DNA of 64,000 bases from Salipiger marinus (GTDB lineage: Bacteria; Pseudomonadota; Alphaproteobacteria; Rhodobacterales; Rhodobacteraceae). The DNA lies in the NCBI RefSeq assembly GCF_900100085.1, contig NZ_FNEJ01000001.1, forward strand, positions 124,001 through 188,000, read 5' to 3'. A program made the translations under genes and the position numbers. This document shows, in pieces, positions 43,971-53,076 of the stretch. The notes beneath the pieces were generated by a model. The model had not been told where the DNA came from, did not search any database, and saw nothing but the letters and a program-made list of their open reading frames with translations. Position 1 is the first letter of the stretch. The number at the start of each line of letters is the position of its first letter.

Positions 43971-45152
43971 TTATTGCCCGTAAAGGCAGTCCCGGATCCG
44001 GGTCAGCCCCTGTTCGGTCTCGTGTTTCGGGGCCACCAGGGCGACCCGGATATATCCCTTTCCCGGATTTCCCGCGTCCGTTTCGCGCGACAGATACGCG
44101 CCCGGCAGCACGCGCACGCCGGTTTCCTGCCACAGCTTCAGCGCCGCCGCCTCGCCATCCTCGACCGGCAGCCACAGGAAGAAGCCCGCGCGCGGCGGCA
44201 GATAGCCCGGCACATTGCCAAAGATGCGGTCCGCGATCTGGAACTTCTCCAGATAGAGCGCCCGGTTTTCCTCCACATGCGCCTCGTCGGCCCAGAGCCG
44301 TTCCGACACCCGCTGGATCGGCAGCGGCAGCGGCGCCCCGGAATAGGCGCGCAGCTGGCGGATGCGGCGCAGGCTTTCAGGCCCCCCCGCCACAAAGCCG
44401 GAGCGCAGCCCGGGCAGGTTGGACCGCTTCGACAGCGAATGAAAGATCACCACCCGTTCGGGATCGGCGCCCGTTTCCTGCGCGACCTGCAGCGCCCCCA
44501 CCGGCGCCTCGCCCCGGTAGATCTCGGAATAGCATTCATCGGCAAGGATGCGGAAATCGTGCCGTTCGGCCAGCGCCAGAAGGCTGGTCCAGTAGGCACG
44601 ATCGGCCACGGCGCCCTGCGGATTGGCCGGAGAGCAGATATAGACCAGCGCGGCGCGGTCCAGCACCTCGGCGGGCAGCGCGCCAAAGTCGGGCAGATGG
44701 CCGGTTTCGGCGGTGGCGGGCACAAACATCGGCTCCGCCCCGACAGAGGCGGTGGCCACGGCGTACACCTGATAGAACGGGTTCGGCATCAGCACCAGCG
44801 GCGCCCTGCCCCCCTTGGCTTCCGGGCACAGCGCCATGGCGGCGTTGTAAAGCCCCTCGCGCGTGCCGTTGAGCGGCATCACCTGCGTGTCGGCATCGAC
44901 GCGCACGCCATAGCGCCGCGCGATCCAGTCCGCGATGGCGCCGCGCAGTTCCGGCGTGCCGTCATTGGGGGGATAGACGCCATAACCGGCGACATTCTCG
45001 GCCAGCACCTCCCCCACCCAGGACGGGAACGGATGCTTCGGCTCGCCGATGGTCATGTGAACCACCGGGCCGCCCGCCGCATGCACGTCAAGAAGCGCCC
45101 GCAGGCGCGGGAACGCATAGGCCGGAAGGTTGGAGAACCGGTCGGGAAACAT
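43971..45152 (-). CDS. Class I/II aminotransferase
   Basis: PLP-dependent aminotransferase of 393 residues with the fold-type I blocks [54 protein letters not shown] and the PLP-lysine region [20 protein letters not shown]. The last block and the overall layout match the DapC-like branch (N-succinyldiaminopimelate aminotransferase) found in alphaproteobacteria. The gene next to ftsK in Rhodobacteraceae is often annotated only as aminotransferase class I/II, so the substrate is left open. It is the first of a minus-strand pair with ftsK. Confidence 0.85.
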   Translation of the reverse strand: MFPDRFSNLPAYAFPRLRALLDVHAAGGPVVHMTIGEPKHPFPSWVGEVLAENVAGYGVYPPNDGTPELRGAIADWIARRYGVRVDADTQVMPLNGTREGLYNAAMALCPEAKGGRAPLVLMPNPFYQVYAVATASVGAEPMFVPATAETGHLPDFGALPAEVLDRAALVYICSPANPQGAVADRAYWTSLLALAERHDFRILADECYSEIYRGEAPVGALQVAQETGADPERVVIFHSLSKRSNLPGLRSGFVAGGPESLRRIRQLRAYSGAPLPLPIQRVSERLWADEAHVEENRALYLEKFQIADRIFGNVPGYLPPRAGFFLWLPVEDGEAAALKLWQETGVRVLPGAYLSRETDAGNPGKGYIRVALVAPKHETEQGLTRIRDCLYGQ

Positions 45153-45357
45153 GCCTGCACTGCCTTTGTCAATCCGGGATCATGGACGCCCCGTTTGGCT
45201 TGAAGGATACGCAAGGCGGGCCGCTTCGTCTACCGGAAGTCCAAGCCACACAGGGGCTGTGGCGCGAAAGCCTCAGACTCTCGAAAACCCTCCGGACCGG
45301 TGGCGGATCGCCCGCTTTTGGCGGGTGATCCCCGGGGACAGCCCCCCTGCCCAGCCG
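45153..45357. other. Intergenic region with GC hairpin
   Basis: This 205-bp gap holds the promoter of the aminotransferase-ftsK-lolA set and the end of the amidase gene. A hairpin GGATC-G-CCCGC / GCGGG-T-GATCC (45305-45331) sits 27-53 bases past the amidase stop in the minus direction and may terminate it, although no T run follows. I found no tRNA or gene here. Confidence 0.4.
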
Positions 45358-46686
45358 TCAGGACAGAGCGGTTTCGGCGGCAGCAGACAGACGCAGCAGG
45401 CGGTCTTCGGCCATGGGCGCACACATGACCGACACCCCGCAGGAAGCTACTCCGGTGGGCAGCGAGGTGGCGCAAAGCCCCATCACATTCGCAACCCGGG
45501 TGTTGCGCAGCGCGAGCAGGTTGGCGGTGACGTAGTATTCGCCCTGCTCCATCAGCTTGTCGATCTTGGGCGGCAGAATCGGCGCGGTGGGGCAGAGCAC
45601 GGCGTCAAACCCCGCCGTGGCCTGCGCCCATGCGGCGCGCGCGCCCATCATCCGCTCCCACGCGGCCAGATAGTCGGCGCCGCCGAAGGCCTTGCCGGAT
45701 TCGAACCGGGCGCGGATCGGCGGGAACATCACCTCGCCGTGGCGGGAAATCAGATCGCCCCATGTCGCCCAGGCCTCGGTGGTGAACAGGATCCCCGCAT
45801 CGCCCATGGGGATCTCCAGTTCCGGCACGGTCAGCGGCACGATCTCTGCCCCGGCATCGGCCAGCCGGTCCAGCGCGCTGCAATAGGCGGCGCGCGGCGC
45901 ATCGCGGATGTCGTCCATCACCACATTCGACAGGCTGGCAAAGCGCACGCCCTTCAGCGAGGCGCCCTGCAGGTCGGGCGCCGCCCGGCCTTCAAGTGCA
46001 GCGAGCATCAGCGCCGCATCCTCCACCGTGCGGCAGAGCGGGCCCACCGTGTCAAAGCGCGCGGCCAGCGGCACCGCGCCCTCGATGCTGATCCGCCCCG
46101 AGGTGGTCTTCAGCCCGACCAGATCGTTCCAGACCGACGGGATGCGCACCGACCCGCCGGTATCCGACCCCACCGCTGCCGCGGCAAGGCCAAAGGCGAC
46201 CGAGGCCGCAGCCCCCGACGAGGATCCCCCCGCCACCGCCTCGGGGTCGTTGACCGAAGGCGGCGTGGCGGTGACCGGGTTCAGCCCCAGCCCCGAAAAC
46301 GCCAGTTCCGACATATGGGTCTTGCCCAGACAGACCAGCCCCATGGCGGTGGCGGTGCGCAGCACCGGCGCGTCGGCCTCGGGCACCCGGCCTTTCAGCA
46401 GCGCGCTGCCTGCCTCGGTGGCCACGCCCGCCGTGTCGAACAGATCCTTCCAGCTGACCGGCACGCCATCCAGCGGCGACAGCCGCCGCCCCAGCTTGGC
46501 GCGGCGCTGCGCCGCCTCGGCCTCGGCCAGCGCGCGGTCGGGGGTCAGGCGGGCATAGATGCGGTCGCGCAGCGGATGTGCCGCGATGCGGTCCAGAAAG
46601 GCCTGCGTCAGCGCCACCGGATCGATCTCGCCGCTGCCGATGCCCCGTCCCAGCGCCGCGGCGCTTCTGCTTGTCCAGTCCGTCAT
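45358..46686 (-). CDS. Amidase signature family protein
   Basis: Hydrolase of the Ser-Ser-Lys amidase signature family, 442 residues from the ATG at 46686. It has the Lys site PVSWKDLFDTAG, the conserved GKTHMSELAFSGLGLNP, the Gly/Ser block GGSSSGAAASVAFGLAAAAVGSDTGGSVRIPS with catalytic serines, and GLKTTSGRIS. The family cleaves a range of amides, and its gatA relative acts in tRNA amidation; here no gatB or gatC is adjacent, so it is an independent amidase. It is divergent from the UbiH-like gene. AAGGGACGGG precedes the start. Confidence 0.92.
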   Translation of the reverse strand: MTDWTSRSAAALGRGIGSGEIDPVALTQAFLDRIAAHPLRDRIYARLTPDRALAEAEAAQRRAKLGRRLSPLDGVPVSWKDLFDTAGVATEAGSALLKGRVPEADAPVLRTATAMGLVCLGKTHMSELAFSGLGLNPVTATPPSVNDPEAVAGGSSSGAAASVAFGLAAAAVGSDTGGSVRIPSVWNDLVGLKTTSGRISIEGAVPLAARFDTVGPLCRTVEDAALMLAALEGRAAPDLQGASLKGVRFASLSNVVMDDIRDAPRAAYCSALDRLADAGAEIVPLTVPELEIPMGDAGILFTTEAWATWGDLISRHGEVMFPPIRARFESGKAFGGADYLAAWERMMGARAAWAQATAGFDAVLCPTAPILPPKIDKLMEQGEYYVTANLLALRNTRVANVMGLCATSLPTGVASCGVSVMCAPMAEDRLLRLSAAAETALS

Positions 46687-46768
46687 GACCCGTCCCTTTC
46701 TGGTTTTGGCGAACGGTAGCGGCAGAGCGGCGCATGGACAATCCCGCGCACAGCGCCATAGTTGGAGC

Positions 46769-47986
46769 ATGACACAGGACAGCGATCTTCTCATCATCGG
46801 CGGCGGGCTCAACGGCCCCGCGCTGGCGCTTGCCGCGGCTGAGGCCGGGCTGCGCTCCATCGTGATTGATGCCCTGCCCGCCGACACGCGGGCCGAGCCG
46901 GATTTTGATGGCCGCGCCTATGCGCTGGCGCTGGCCTCGGTGCGGCTGCTGGCCAATCTGGGCCTGTGGGACCGGCTGGCCCCAGACGCGCAGCCGATGA
47001 CCGGGATCCGCGTCAGCGATGGCCGCGTCGGCGAGGCGGAGTTGTTTCTGGGGCTCGATTTCTCCTCGGCAGAGATCGAGGAAGGCCCGATGGGCCATAT
47101 GGTCGAAGACCGCTATCTGCGCCGCGCCCTGCTCGACGCGATGGAGGCCGCGCCGCAGGTCACCCACCGCCCCGCCGCCCGCGTCACCGCGCAGACCGTC
47201 ACCGCCTCGGGCGTGTCGGTGACGCTGGAGGATGGCAGCACGCTGACCGGACGGCTGCTGGTCGGCGCGGACGGGCGGCAAAGCGGCACCGCCGCGCGCG
47301 CAGGCATCCGCCGCACCGGCTGGAGCTATGGCCAGACCGCGCTGGTCTGCCCCATCGCCCATGAGAAGCCGCATGAGGGCACGGCGCATCAGCTGTTCCT
47401 GCCGCCCGGCCCGCTGGCGATCCTGCCGCTGACCGGCAACCGCTCCTCCATCGTCTGGAGCGAGCGGGACGCGCAGGCCCAAGCCATCAACGCCCTGCCC
47501 GACGCCGAATATCTGGAGGTGCTGCGCCCGCGCTTCGGCGATTTCCTCGGGCAGATCACGCTGGCCGGGCCGCGCTACACCTATCCGCTGGGGCTGACGC
47601 TGGCCAATGCCTTCGTCGCCGACCGTCTGGCGCTGGTGGGTGATGCCGCGCATGGCATGCACCCGATCGCGGGTCAGGGGCTGAATGCCGGGCTGCGCGA
47701 CGTGGCGGCCCTGGCGCATGTGCTGTCCCATGCGCAGCGGCGCGGCGAGGATGTGGCCTCTGCCGCCGTGCTGGCGCGCTACCAGCAGTGGCGGCGCTTT
47801 GACACCGCCACGCTCGCCACCGCGACCGATCTGTTCAACCGGCTGTTTTCCAATGACAACCCGCTGCTGCGGCTGGGTCGGGATCTGGGCATGTCGCTGG
47901 TGCAGCGTCTGCCCGACCTGCGCCGGGGATTCCTGCGCGAAGCGGCGGGCCTGACCGGCGACCTGCCCGACCTGATGGCGCGCTGA
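46769..47986 (+). CDS. UbiH/UbiF-type FAD-dependent hydroxylase
   Basis: Flavin monooxygenase of the UbiH/COQ6 family, 405 residues. The N-terminal FAD-binding motif is DLLIIGGGLNGPALALAAAE; the DG block reads LLVGADGRQSGTAARAG and the FAD-ribose site GDAAHGMHPIAGQGLNAGLRDV is intact. It probably hydroxylates the ubiquinone ring in the membrane. In Rhodobacterales, UbiH-like genes often sit near ftsK. The ATG at 46769 has GGAG upstream. It is divergent from the amidase and convergent with DUF2125. Confidence 0.92.
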   Translation: MTQDSDLLIIGGGLNGPALALAAAEAGLRSIVIDALPADTRAEPDFDGRAYALALASVRLLANLGLWDRLAPDAQPMTGIRVSDGRVGEAELFLGLDFSSAEIEEGPMGHMVEDRYLRRALLDAMEAAPQVTHRPAARVTAQTVTASGVSVTLEDGSTLTGRLLVGADGRQSGTAARAGIRRTGWSYGQTALVCPIAHEKPHEGTAHQLFLPPGPLAILPLTGNRSSIVWSERDAQAQAINALPDAEYLEVLRPRFGDFLGQITLAGPRYTYPLGLTLANAFVADRLALVGDAAHGMHPIAGQGLNAGLRDVAALAHVLSHAQRRGEDVASAAVLARYQQWRRFDTATLATATDLFNRLFSNDNPLLRLGRDLGMSLVQRLPDLRRGFLREAAGLTGDLPDLMAR

Positions 47987-48003
47987 GGCGCGGGACCCTA
48001 AGG

Positions 48004-48030
48004 GGGGCGGGGCCCGACGGCCCGCGCCCC
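48004..48030. terminator. Bidirectional GC hairpin between ubiH-like and DUF2125 genes
   Basis: GGGGCGGGGCC (48004-48014) pairs with GGCCCGCGCCCC (48019-48030) with one bulge and a CGAC loop, midway between two convergent stops. It probably ends transcription from both sides, although it lacks a long T run. Confidence 0.5.
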
Positions 48031-48040
48031 TCGGCTTGGG

Positions 48041-49603
48041 TCAGCGGATGCGCTGGCCATTGGCAAAGACCTGCCCCTGCCCGTTCACCTCGATCCGCGA
48101 GGACAGGCTGTCAGGCTCGGATCCGGCCACGCCGAACATGCTCATCATCATGCGCGCGCCCATGGCATCCTCGTTGGTCATCAGACCCATCTCGATCAGC
48201 CGGTCAAGCAGCGCGTTGGCACCCTGCACCCGCAGTTCCACCTGACCTTCGGGGCGGGGCATGCCGTCAAAGCTCTGCAGGTCGGTATTGTCGAAGGTGA
48301 AGGCGCCTTCACCGGTCACGCGGGCGCCTGCGGCATCCAGCGTCAGGTTGCGCAGGGTCAGCGCGTCCAGCTGCGCGGGCGGCTGGTCGCCTGCTTCAAG
48401 CGTGGCCATCTCTTCGGGGTCGAAGACGTTGACCAGCGGCGTGACCTTGCCCGCCAGATCGATCTGCAGCGTGGCCGGATCGCGCGGCAGCACCGCAGCG
48501 GGATCGAAAACGCCCCAGATCTCGTCCGACAGCGTCAGCCCGTCCAGCGTCAGACCCAGCGCCATGTCCTGAGACCTGCCATCGGCGGCCAGCGGCAGGT
48601 CCAGCGAAAAGCCCATCTCTTCGGCGGAAACGCTGATCGGGAACGGCAGATCGCCGCCCGTCATGGCATAGGCGACGCCGGTGCCGGAGGTTTCCAGCCG
48701 GAAGCCGCTGTCCGACAGGGCGCCCGACAGCGTGCCGCCGGTGCTGGAACTGGTGCCGCTGCTGGTCTGCGGCGCGCCAGGGGCTGTGCCCTCCGGCCCC
48801 GGCGCGGCGGGTTCGGTGAAGCTGAAGGTGCCTTCGGATCCTTCATGCCGGAACGCCAGTTCCGAGACAAAGCCCGCCCCCACCAGCGCGGCAATATCCT
48901 CGCCGCTTGCCTCTTCCGGCACTTCGGAGCCGGAGGTGGTGGTCACATCCACGAACCGTCCGCTGAAGGCGCCGCTGCCGCCGGTTTCGGGATCGGTCAG
49001 GGTGATGTCATAGGCCAGATCCTCGATGCTGCTGGACTGGCTGTAGCCGCGCATCCCGTCAGCCGTGGTGACGCGGGTTTCGCTGTCGGTCTGGCCCATC
49101 TCGATCCGGGCGCTGGCCTCGGACCGGGGCACCTCGCGGCCTTCGGCCACCAGCCGCACCAGATCCAGCGCGGCAGAGGCGGCGGAATAGCTGTAGCGCA
49201 TGTCTTCGGGGGTGCCCGAAACGATCATCTCGCCGCCCTGCGAGGTGTAATGCAGCCCGATTTCCACCGGCTGCTCCCCGGTGGGGCGGACGATGGTGTC
49301 GATGGGCAGCATCTCGGGCAGGATCACCTCGACCGTGCCATCGCCGCGATCCTCTAGGATCAGCGTGCCCAGCGTCACCTCGGAGGTGCCGCCCTCCTCG
49401 GGCAGATCGGAGGTGACCGACAGCCCGCTCAGCGTCAGGGAGCCGCCGCTGGCGGTTTCCTCGACCTCGACCTCATAGCCCAAGGTTTCAAGATAGCTGC
49501 GCAGATCGGTCCAGACCTGATCCGGTGTCACATCGGCCGCAGCCGGAGCGGCGAGGCAGAGCGCCGTGGCTCCGGCCCCCAGAAGCCCTGTCAGAACCCG
49601 CAT
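48041..49603 (-). CDS. DUF2125 family secreted protein
   Basis: A 520-residue secreted protein of a family seen in Rhodobacteraceae. It starts with the signal MRVLTGLLGAGATALCLAAPAAA and then DVTPDQVWTDLRSYLETLGYEVEV. The mature part alternates Gly/Ser-rich linkers with beta-strand blocks such as TLSGLSVTSDLPEEGG, rather like lipid-transfer or AsmA-type repeats, and ends in LSSRIEVNGQGQVFANGQRIR. Its role is unknown; the family is often linked with outer-membrane lipid or envelope integrity, but this is only conjecture. Two ATGs lie together (49606 and 49603); AAAGGA suits the second better. Confidence 0.88.
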   Translation of the reverse strand: MRVLTGLLGAGATALCLAAPAAADVTPDQVWTDLRSYLETLGYEVEVEETASGGSLTLSGLSVTSDLPEEGGTSEVTLGTLILEDRGDGTVEVILPEMLPIDTIVRPTGEQPVEIGLHYTSQGGEMIVSGTPEDMRYSYSAASAALDLVRLVAEGREVPRSEASARIEMGQTDSETRVTTADGMRGYSQSSSIEDLAYDITLTDPETGGSGAFSGRFVDVTTTSGSEVPEEASGEDIAALVGAGFVSELAFRHEGSEGTFSFTEPAAPGPEGTAPGAPQTSSGTSSSTGGTLSGALSDSGFRLETSGTGVAYAMTGGDLPFPISVSAEEMGFSLDLPLAADGRSQDMALGLTLDGLTLSDEIWGVFDPAAVLPRDPATLQIDLAGKVTPLVNVFDPEEMATLEAGDQPPAQLDALTLRNLTLDAAGARVTGEGAFTFDNTDLQSFDGMPRPEGQVELRVQGANALLDRLIEMGLMTNEDAMGARMMMSMFGVAGSEPDSLSSRIEVNGQGQVFANGQRIR

Positions 49604-49739
49604 CATCGTTCCTTTCCTCATCGCCAAAAGCGGTTGTGCTGCCGTCAACTTCGGTCCGCCCGCCCCCGGGGTCAAGGGGCTGGACCGGGGGTATTCCTGC
49701 CTTTACCAAGGAGGAAACCCTGACTGACGAGGCTTGCAC

Positions 49740-50489
49740 ATGGATTTGACCGGAAAAAGCGTGCTGATCACCGGCGCCAGCCGTGGCATCGGCGCCGCCG
49801 CCGCGCGCGCCTTTGCCGCAGAGGGCGCCAATGTCGCGCTGGTGGCGCGCAGCCGTTCCGCCCTTGCCGATCTGGCGGGCGAAATCGGACCGCGCGCCGT
49901 GGCCATCCCCTGCGACATCTCGCGCTACTGGGAAATGGCGCAGGCGGTGCAGGCCTGCCTGACCGCCTTCGGACGGCTGGACGTGCTGGTGAACAACGCG
50001 GGCGCCATCGAGCCGATCGCGCATCTGGCCGAAGCCGATCCCGACGCATGGGGACAGGTCATCGACGTGAACCTGAAAGGCGTGTTCCACGGCATGCGCG
50101 CGGCCCTGCCGGTGATGCTGGCGGCGGGCGGCGGCACCATCCTGACCATCGGATCGGGCGCGGCGCAGAACCCGGTGGAGGCGTGGTCGCATTACTGTGC
50201 CTCCAAGGCGGGGGCGCTGATGCTGACCAAGATGGCCGATGCCGAAAACAGCGCGCAGGGCATCCGCGCGCTGTCGTTGTCGCCGGGCACGGTGGCCACG
50301 CAGATGCAGCGCGAAATCAAGGCCTCTGGCATCAACCCGGTCAGCCAGCTGGACTGGGAGGATCACATCCCGCCCGACTGGGTGGCGCGCGCGCTGGTCT
50401 GGATGTGCGGCGCGGAGGCCGACGGCTATCTGGGCGGCGAAGCCTCGCTGCGCGATCCCGACCTGCGCCGGAAGCTGGGTCTGGAATGA
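49740..50489 (+). CDS. SDR-family oxidoreductase
   Basis: NAD(P)-dependent short-chain dehydrogenase/reductase of 249 residues. The Rossmann motif ITGASRGIGAAAARAFA lies at 11-27, VNNAGAIEPI is present near 80, and the active site has WSHYCASKAGALM near 149-161, with the Tyr and Lys catalytic pair Y152-x3-K156. It probably handles alcohols, ketones or 3-ketoacyl-type substrates. Its stop overlaps the start of the crotonase gene (ATGA), so the two are coupled and may act on one acyl-CoA route. The ATG at 49740 has GAGG seven bases upstream. Confidence 0.9.
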   Translation: MDLTGKSVLITGASRGIGAAAARAFAAEGANVALVARSRSALADLAGEIGPRAVAIPCDISRYWEMAQAVQACLTAFGRLDVLVNNAGAIEPIAHLAEADPDAWGQVIDVNLKGVFHGMRAALPVMLAAGGGTILTIGSGAAQNPVEAWSHYCASKAGALMLTKMADAENSAQGIRALSLSPGTVATQMQREIKASGINPVSQLDWEDHIPPDWVARALVWMCGAEADGYLGGEASLRDPDLRRKLGLE

Positions 50490-51094
50490 TCGCGCTGGAG
50501 CGCTGCGGCGGATTCTGGACCGCGCGGATCAACCGCCCCGAGCGGGCGAACGCGCTGACCCCGGAGATGCTGGAGCGGCTCTGCGAGATCGCCGAAGACG
50601 CGCAGGAAGCGCGGGCGCTGGTGCTGACCGGAGAGGGCCCGGTGTTTTCCGCCGGGGCCGATCTGGAGGCGGTGCGGACCGGGCTTGCCACCTCGCCGCT
50701 GTGGGAGCGGCTGTCGGCGGCCATCGCCGCCCTGCCGGGGCTCAGCATCGCGGCGCTGAACGGCACGGCGGCGGGGGGCGCGCTTGGCATGGTGCTGGCC
50801 TGCGACCTGCGGCTGGCGGTGCCGGGCGCCCGGATCTTCTATCCGGTGATGAAGCTGGGCTTTCTGCCGCAGCCGTCTGATCCGGTGCGGCTGGCGCGGC
50901 TGGTCGGGCCCGCCCGCGCCAAGATGATCCTGCTGGCCGGGCAGAAGGTGCCGGTCGAGGAGGCGCGGGACTGGGGGCTGGTCGACCGGGTGGTGCCCGC
51001 CGAGGCGCTGCTGCCCACGGCCCGGGCGCTGGCGGCGGACTGTCTGGGGGCGCAGGCCGCGCATGTGCGGGCGATCAAGGCGCTGATCCCCTGA
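50486..51094 (+). CDS. Enoyl-CoA hydratase/isomerase (crotonase) family protein
   Basis: A 202-residue crotonase-fold protein, shorter than the usual 255-265. The CoA/oxyanion block GPVFSAGADLEAVRTG and the second oxyanion loop NGTAAGGALGMVLACDLRLA are present. By hand alignment with rat enoyl-CoA hydratase the two catalytic glutamates (E144 and E164) fall on G101 and V121, so a hydratase mechanism is unlikely; another reaction of this superfamily (isomerase, hydrolase, or a non-catalytic partner) is more likely. It overlaps the SDR gene by four bases. A structured repeat follows nine bases after the stop. Confidence 0.8.
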   Translation: MIALERCGGFWTARINRPERANALTPEMLERLCEIAEDAQEARALVLTGEGPVFSAGADLEAVRTGLATSPLWERLSAAIAALPGLSIAALNGTAAGGALGMVLACDLRLAVPGARIFYPVMKLGFLPQPSDPVRLARLVGPARAKMILLAGQKVPVEEARDWGLVDRVVPAEALLPTARALAADCLGAQAAHVRAIKALIP

Positions 51095-51102
51095 GGTGAA
51101 GG

Positions 51103-51169
51103 GAGGGGGCTCTGCCCCCTCTTGGCGCTTTGCGCCAATTCACCCCCGGAGTTTAGGGGCAAGATGAAA
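51103..51169 (+). repeat. Structured 3'-end element, copy 5 (TTTAGGGG tail)
   Basis: Hairpin 1 GAGGGGGC-TCT-GCCCCCTC (51103-51121); hairpin 2 TTGGCGC-TTT-GCGCCAA (51122-51138); then TTCACCCCCG and the tail GAGTTTAGGGGCAAGATGAA (51149-51168). It begins nine bases after the crotonase stop. Copy 4b has the same plan with a different second hairpin. Confidence 0.8.
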
Positions 51170-51174
51170 GGCGC

Positions 51175-52194
51175 CTAGCGGCAGAGCCGGGCGACGATGC
51201 TTTCGGCGCTGATCTGGCCAACCGTCCGGCCCTGGTCGGTGACGGTGAGGCGGCGCGCCTGCTGCAGCTGCGCCATGAGCGCGCGCACCGGGGTTTCGGG
51301 CGCGACCTCCGGGGCGGCGGGGTCGGCGCCCGGCGCGACGGTCATCACGTCGCGGGCGGTCAGCACCCCGAGCGGGTTCATGTTGGCGACAAATTCGGCG
51401 ACATAGGGCGAGGCGGGATCGGAGAAGATCTCGCGCGGGGTGCCGGTCTGGACGATGCGCCCACCCTCCATCAGCGCGATGCGGCCACCCAGCTTGAACG
51501 CCTCGTCCAGATCATGGCTGACGAAGAGGATGGTGCGGCGGAGCTTGCGCTGCAGATCCAGCAGTTCGTCCTGCAGCCGGGTGCGGATCAGCGGATCCAG
51601 CGCCGAGAAAGGTTCGTCCATCAGCAGGATCGGCGCGTCGGTGGCAAAGGCGCGGGCAAGGCCGACGCGCTGCTGCATGCCGCCCGACAGTTCCGCCACC
51701 GGGCGGTCGGCCCAGCCGTCCAGCCCGACCAGCGCCAGCTGGTCGGCGATGCGGCGGGCGCGGTCGGCGGGGCGGACCCCCGCCAGTTCCAGCCCGAAGC
51801 CGACATTTTCGGCGACGCTGCGCCATGGCAGCAGGCCGAACTGCTGGAACACCATGGCGACGCGGGTCTGGCGCAGCTGGCGCAGGGTGGCGGGGCGGCA
51901 GGTGGTGACATCGACCATGGCGCTGCCGTCATGCACCCGGACACTGCCCCGCGTCACCGGGTTCAGCCCGTTGACCGCGCGCAGCAGCGTGGATTTGCCC
52001 GAGCCGGAGAGGCCCATCAGCACCACGATCTCGCCCTCGTCCACCTCCAGCGAGGCGTCATGCACGCCCAGCACCTGCCCGGTTTCCTTGCCGATCTCGG
52101 ACCGGCTGCGGCCCTCGTCGGCCAGCGGCAGGGCGCCATGGGGATCATCGCCAAAGACGATGGACACCTCGTCGAAGATCACCGCCCGCGTCAT
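51175..52194 (-). CDS. choV: Glycine betaine/choline ABC transporter ATP-binding protein
   Basis: ATPase of the OpuA/ChoV/ProV class, 339 residues. It has an N-terminal extension typical of this class (EIGKETGQVLGVHDASLEVDEGE), Walker A GLSGSGKST, the Q-loop and signature LSGGMQQRVGLARAFATDA, Walker B ILLMDEPFSALDPLIR, and a C-terminal tail with a half CBS-like segment (VRALMAQLQQARRLTVTD). Its start overlaps the permease stop by four bases. With the permease and binding protein it makes a full system for uptake of choline or betaine, used as osmoprotectants and carbon sources. Confidence 0.88.
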   Translation of the reverse strand: MTRAVIFDEVSIVFGDDPHGALPLADEGRSRSEIGKETGQVLGVHDASLEVDEGEIVVLMGLSGSGKSTLLRAVNGLNPVTRGSVRVHDGSAMVDVTTCRPATLRQLRQTRVAMVFQQFGLLPWRSVAENVGFGLELAGVRPADRARRIADQLALVGLDGWADRPVAELSGGMQQRVGLARAFATDAPILLMDEPFSALDPLIRTRLQDELLDLQRKLRRTILFVSHDLDEAFKLGGRIALMEGGRIVQTGTPREIFSDPASPYVAEFVANMNPLGVLTARDVMTVAPGADPAAPEVAPETPVRALMAQLQQARRLTVTDQGRTVGQISAESIVARLCR

Positions 52195-53021
52195 GTGCGG
52201 CCCCGCAGCGCGCGGTCCAGCAGGATGGCCAGCACGACGATGACCAGCCCCGCCTCGAACCCCAGCCCGGTATCAACGCGGTTGAGCGCGCGCAGCACCG
52301 GCACGCCCAGCCCGTCCGCGCCGACCAGCGCCGCCACCACCACCATGGACAGCGACAGCATGATGGTCTGGTTCAGCCCGGCAAGGATCTGCGGCAGCGC
52401 GCAGGGCAGTTCCACCTTCCAGAGCTTCTGGCGCGGGGTGGCGCCAAAGGCCTCTGCCGCCTCGATCAGCGCGGACGGGGTGGAGGTGACGCCCAGATGG
52501 GTCAGCCGGATCGGTGCGGGCAGCACGAAGATCACCGTGGCGATCAGGCCCGGCACCATGCCGATGCCGAAGAACACGATGGAGGGGATCAGATAGACGA
52601 AGCTGGGCAGGGTCTGCATCAGGTCGAGCACCGGGCGCAGCGTCCGGTAAAGCCGGGGACGGTGGGCGGCGGCGATGCCGATGGGCACGCCCAGCCCCAT
52701 GCAGACCACGCAGGCCGACAGCACCAGCGTCAGACTTTCGGTGGTTTCTTCCCAATAGCCCTGATTGACGATGAAGAGAAAGCCGAAGCCCACCAGCGCG
52801 GGCACCTTCCAGCTGCGGTGCAGCGCCCATGTCAGCGCGGCGAAGACGGCGATCACCAGCAGTTCGGGCGGCGTCTGCAGCACCCAGAGGATCGCCTCGA
52901 TCAGCGCCTCCATGGCCTCGGCCAGCCCGTCAAAGGCCCATGTGCCGTGGCGCTGCAGCCAGCCGAACCCGGCCTCTGCGGCATCCCCGACGGGAAGTTT
53001 GTAGGCGGTAAGCCAGTCCAT
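52191..53021 (-). CDS. choW: Glycine betaine/choline ABC transporter permease
   Basis: Permease of the ProW/OpuAB/ChoW class, 276 residues with about seven membrane segments. It has a soluble N-terminal part, VFAALTWALHRSW, VLSACVVCMGLGVPIGI, PSFVYLIPSIVFFGIGMVPGLIAT and the EAA-like loop LIEAAEAFGATPRQKLWKVELPCALPQILAGLNQ. The start is 93 bases downstream of the binding-protein stop, where a 10-bp GC hairpin may lower the amount of permease message relative to binding protein. Confidence 0.9.
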   Translation of the reverse strand: MDWLTAYKLPVGDAAEAGFGWLQRHGTWAFDGLAEAMEALIEAILWVLQTPPELLVIAVFAALTWALHRSWKVPALVGFGFLFIVNQGYWEETTESLTLVLSACVVCMGLGVPIGIAAAHRPRLYRTLRPVLDLMQTLPSFVYLIPSIVFFGIGMVPGLIATVIFVLPAPIRLTHLGVTSTPSALIEAAEAFGATPRQKLWKVELPCALPQILAGLNQTIMLSLSMVVVAALVGADGLGVPVLRALNRVDTGLGFEAGLVIVVLAILLDRALRGRT

Positions 53022-53076
53022 GCGCAGACCCTGTGCCGCGCGCCCGCAAAACCGGGCGCCATGAGATGCCGGAGCG

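Noticed and set aside
40571-44872. A 1433-codon open frame on the plus strand opposite ftsK
   Set aside because: It lies antisense to ftsK and the aminotransferase, which carry clear family motifs. In GC-rich DNA the frame opposite strongly biased codons stays open; its translation is rich in Arg, His and Gln runs and has no domain.
45153-45357. Possible tRNA or small RNA gene in the gap beside the amidase
   Set aside because: There is a hairpin, but no cloverleaf, no GGTTCGA-type T-loop and no 3' acceptor pairing. Other intergenic regions also show no tRNA.
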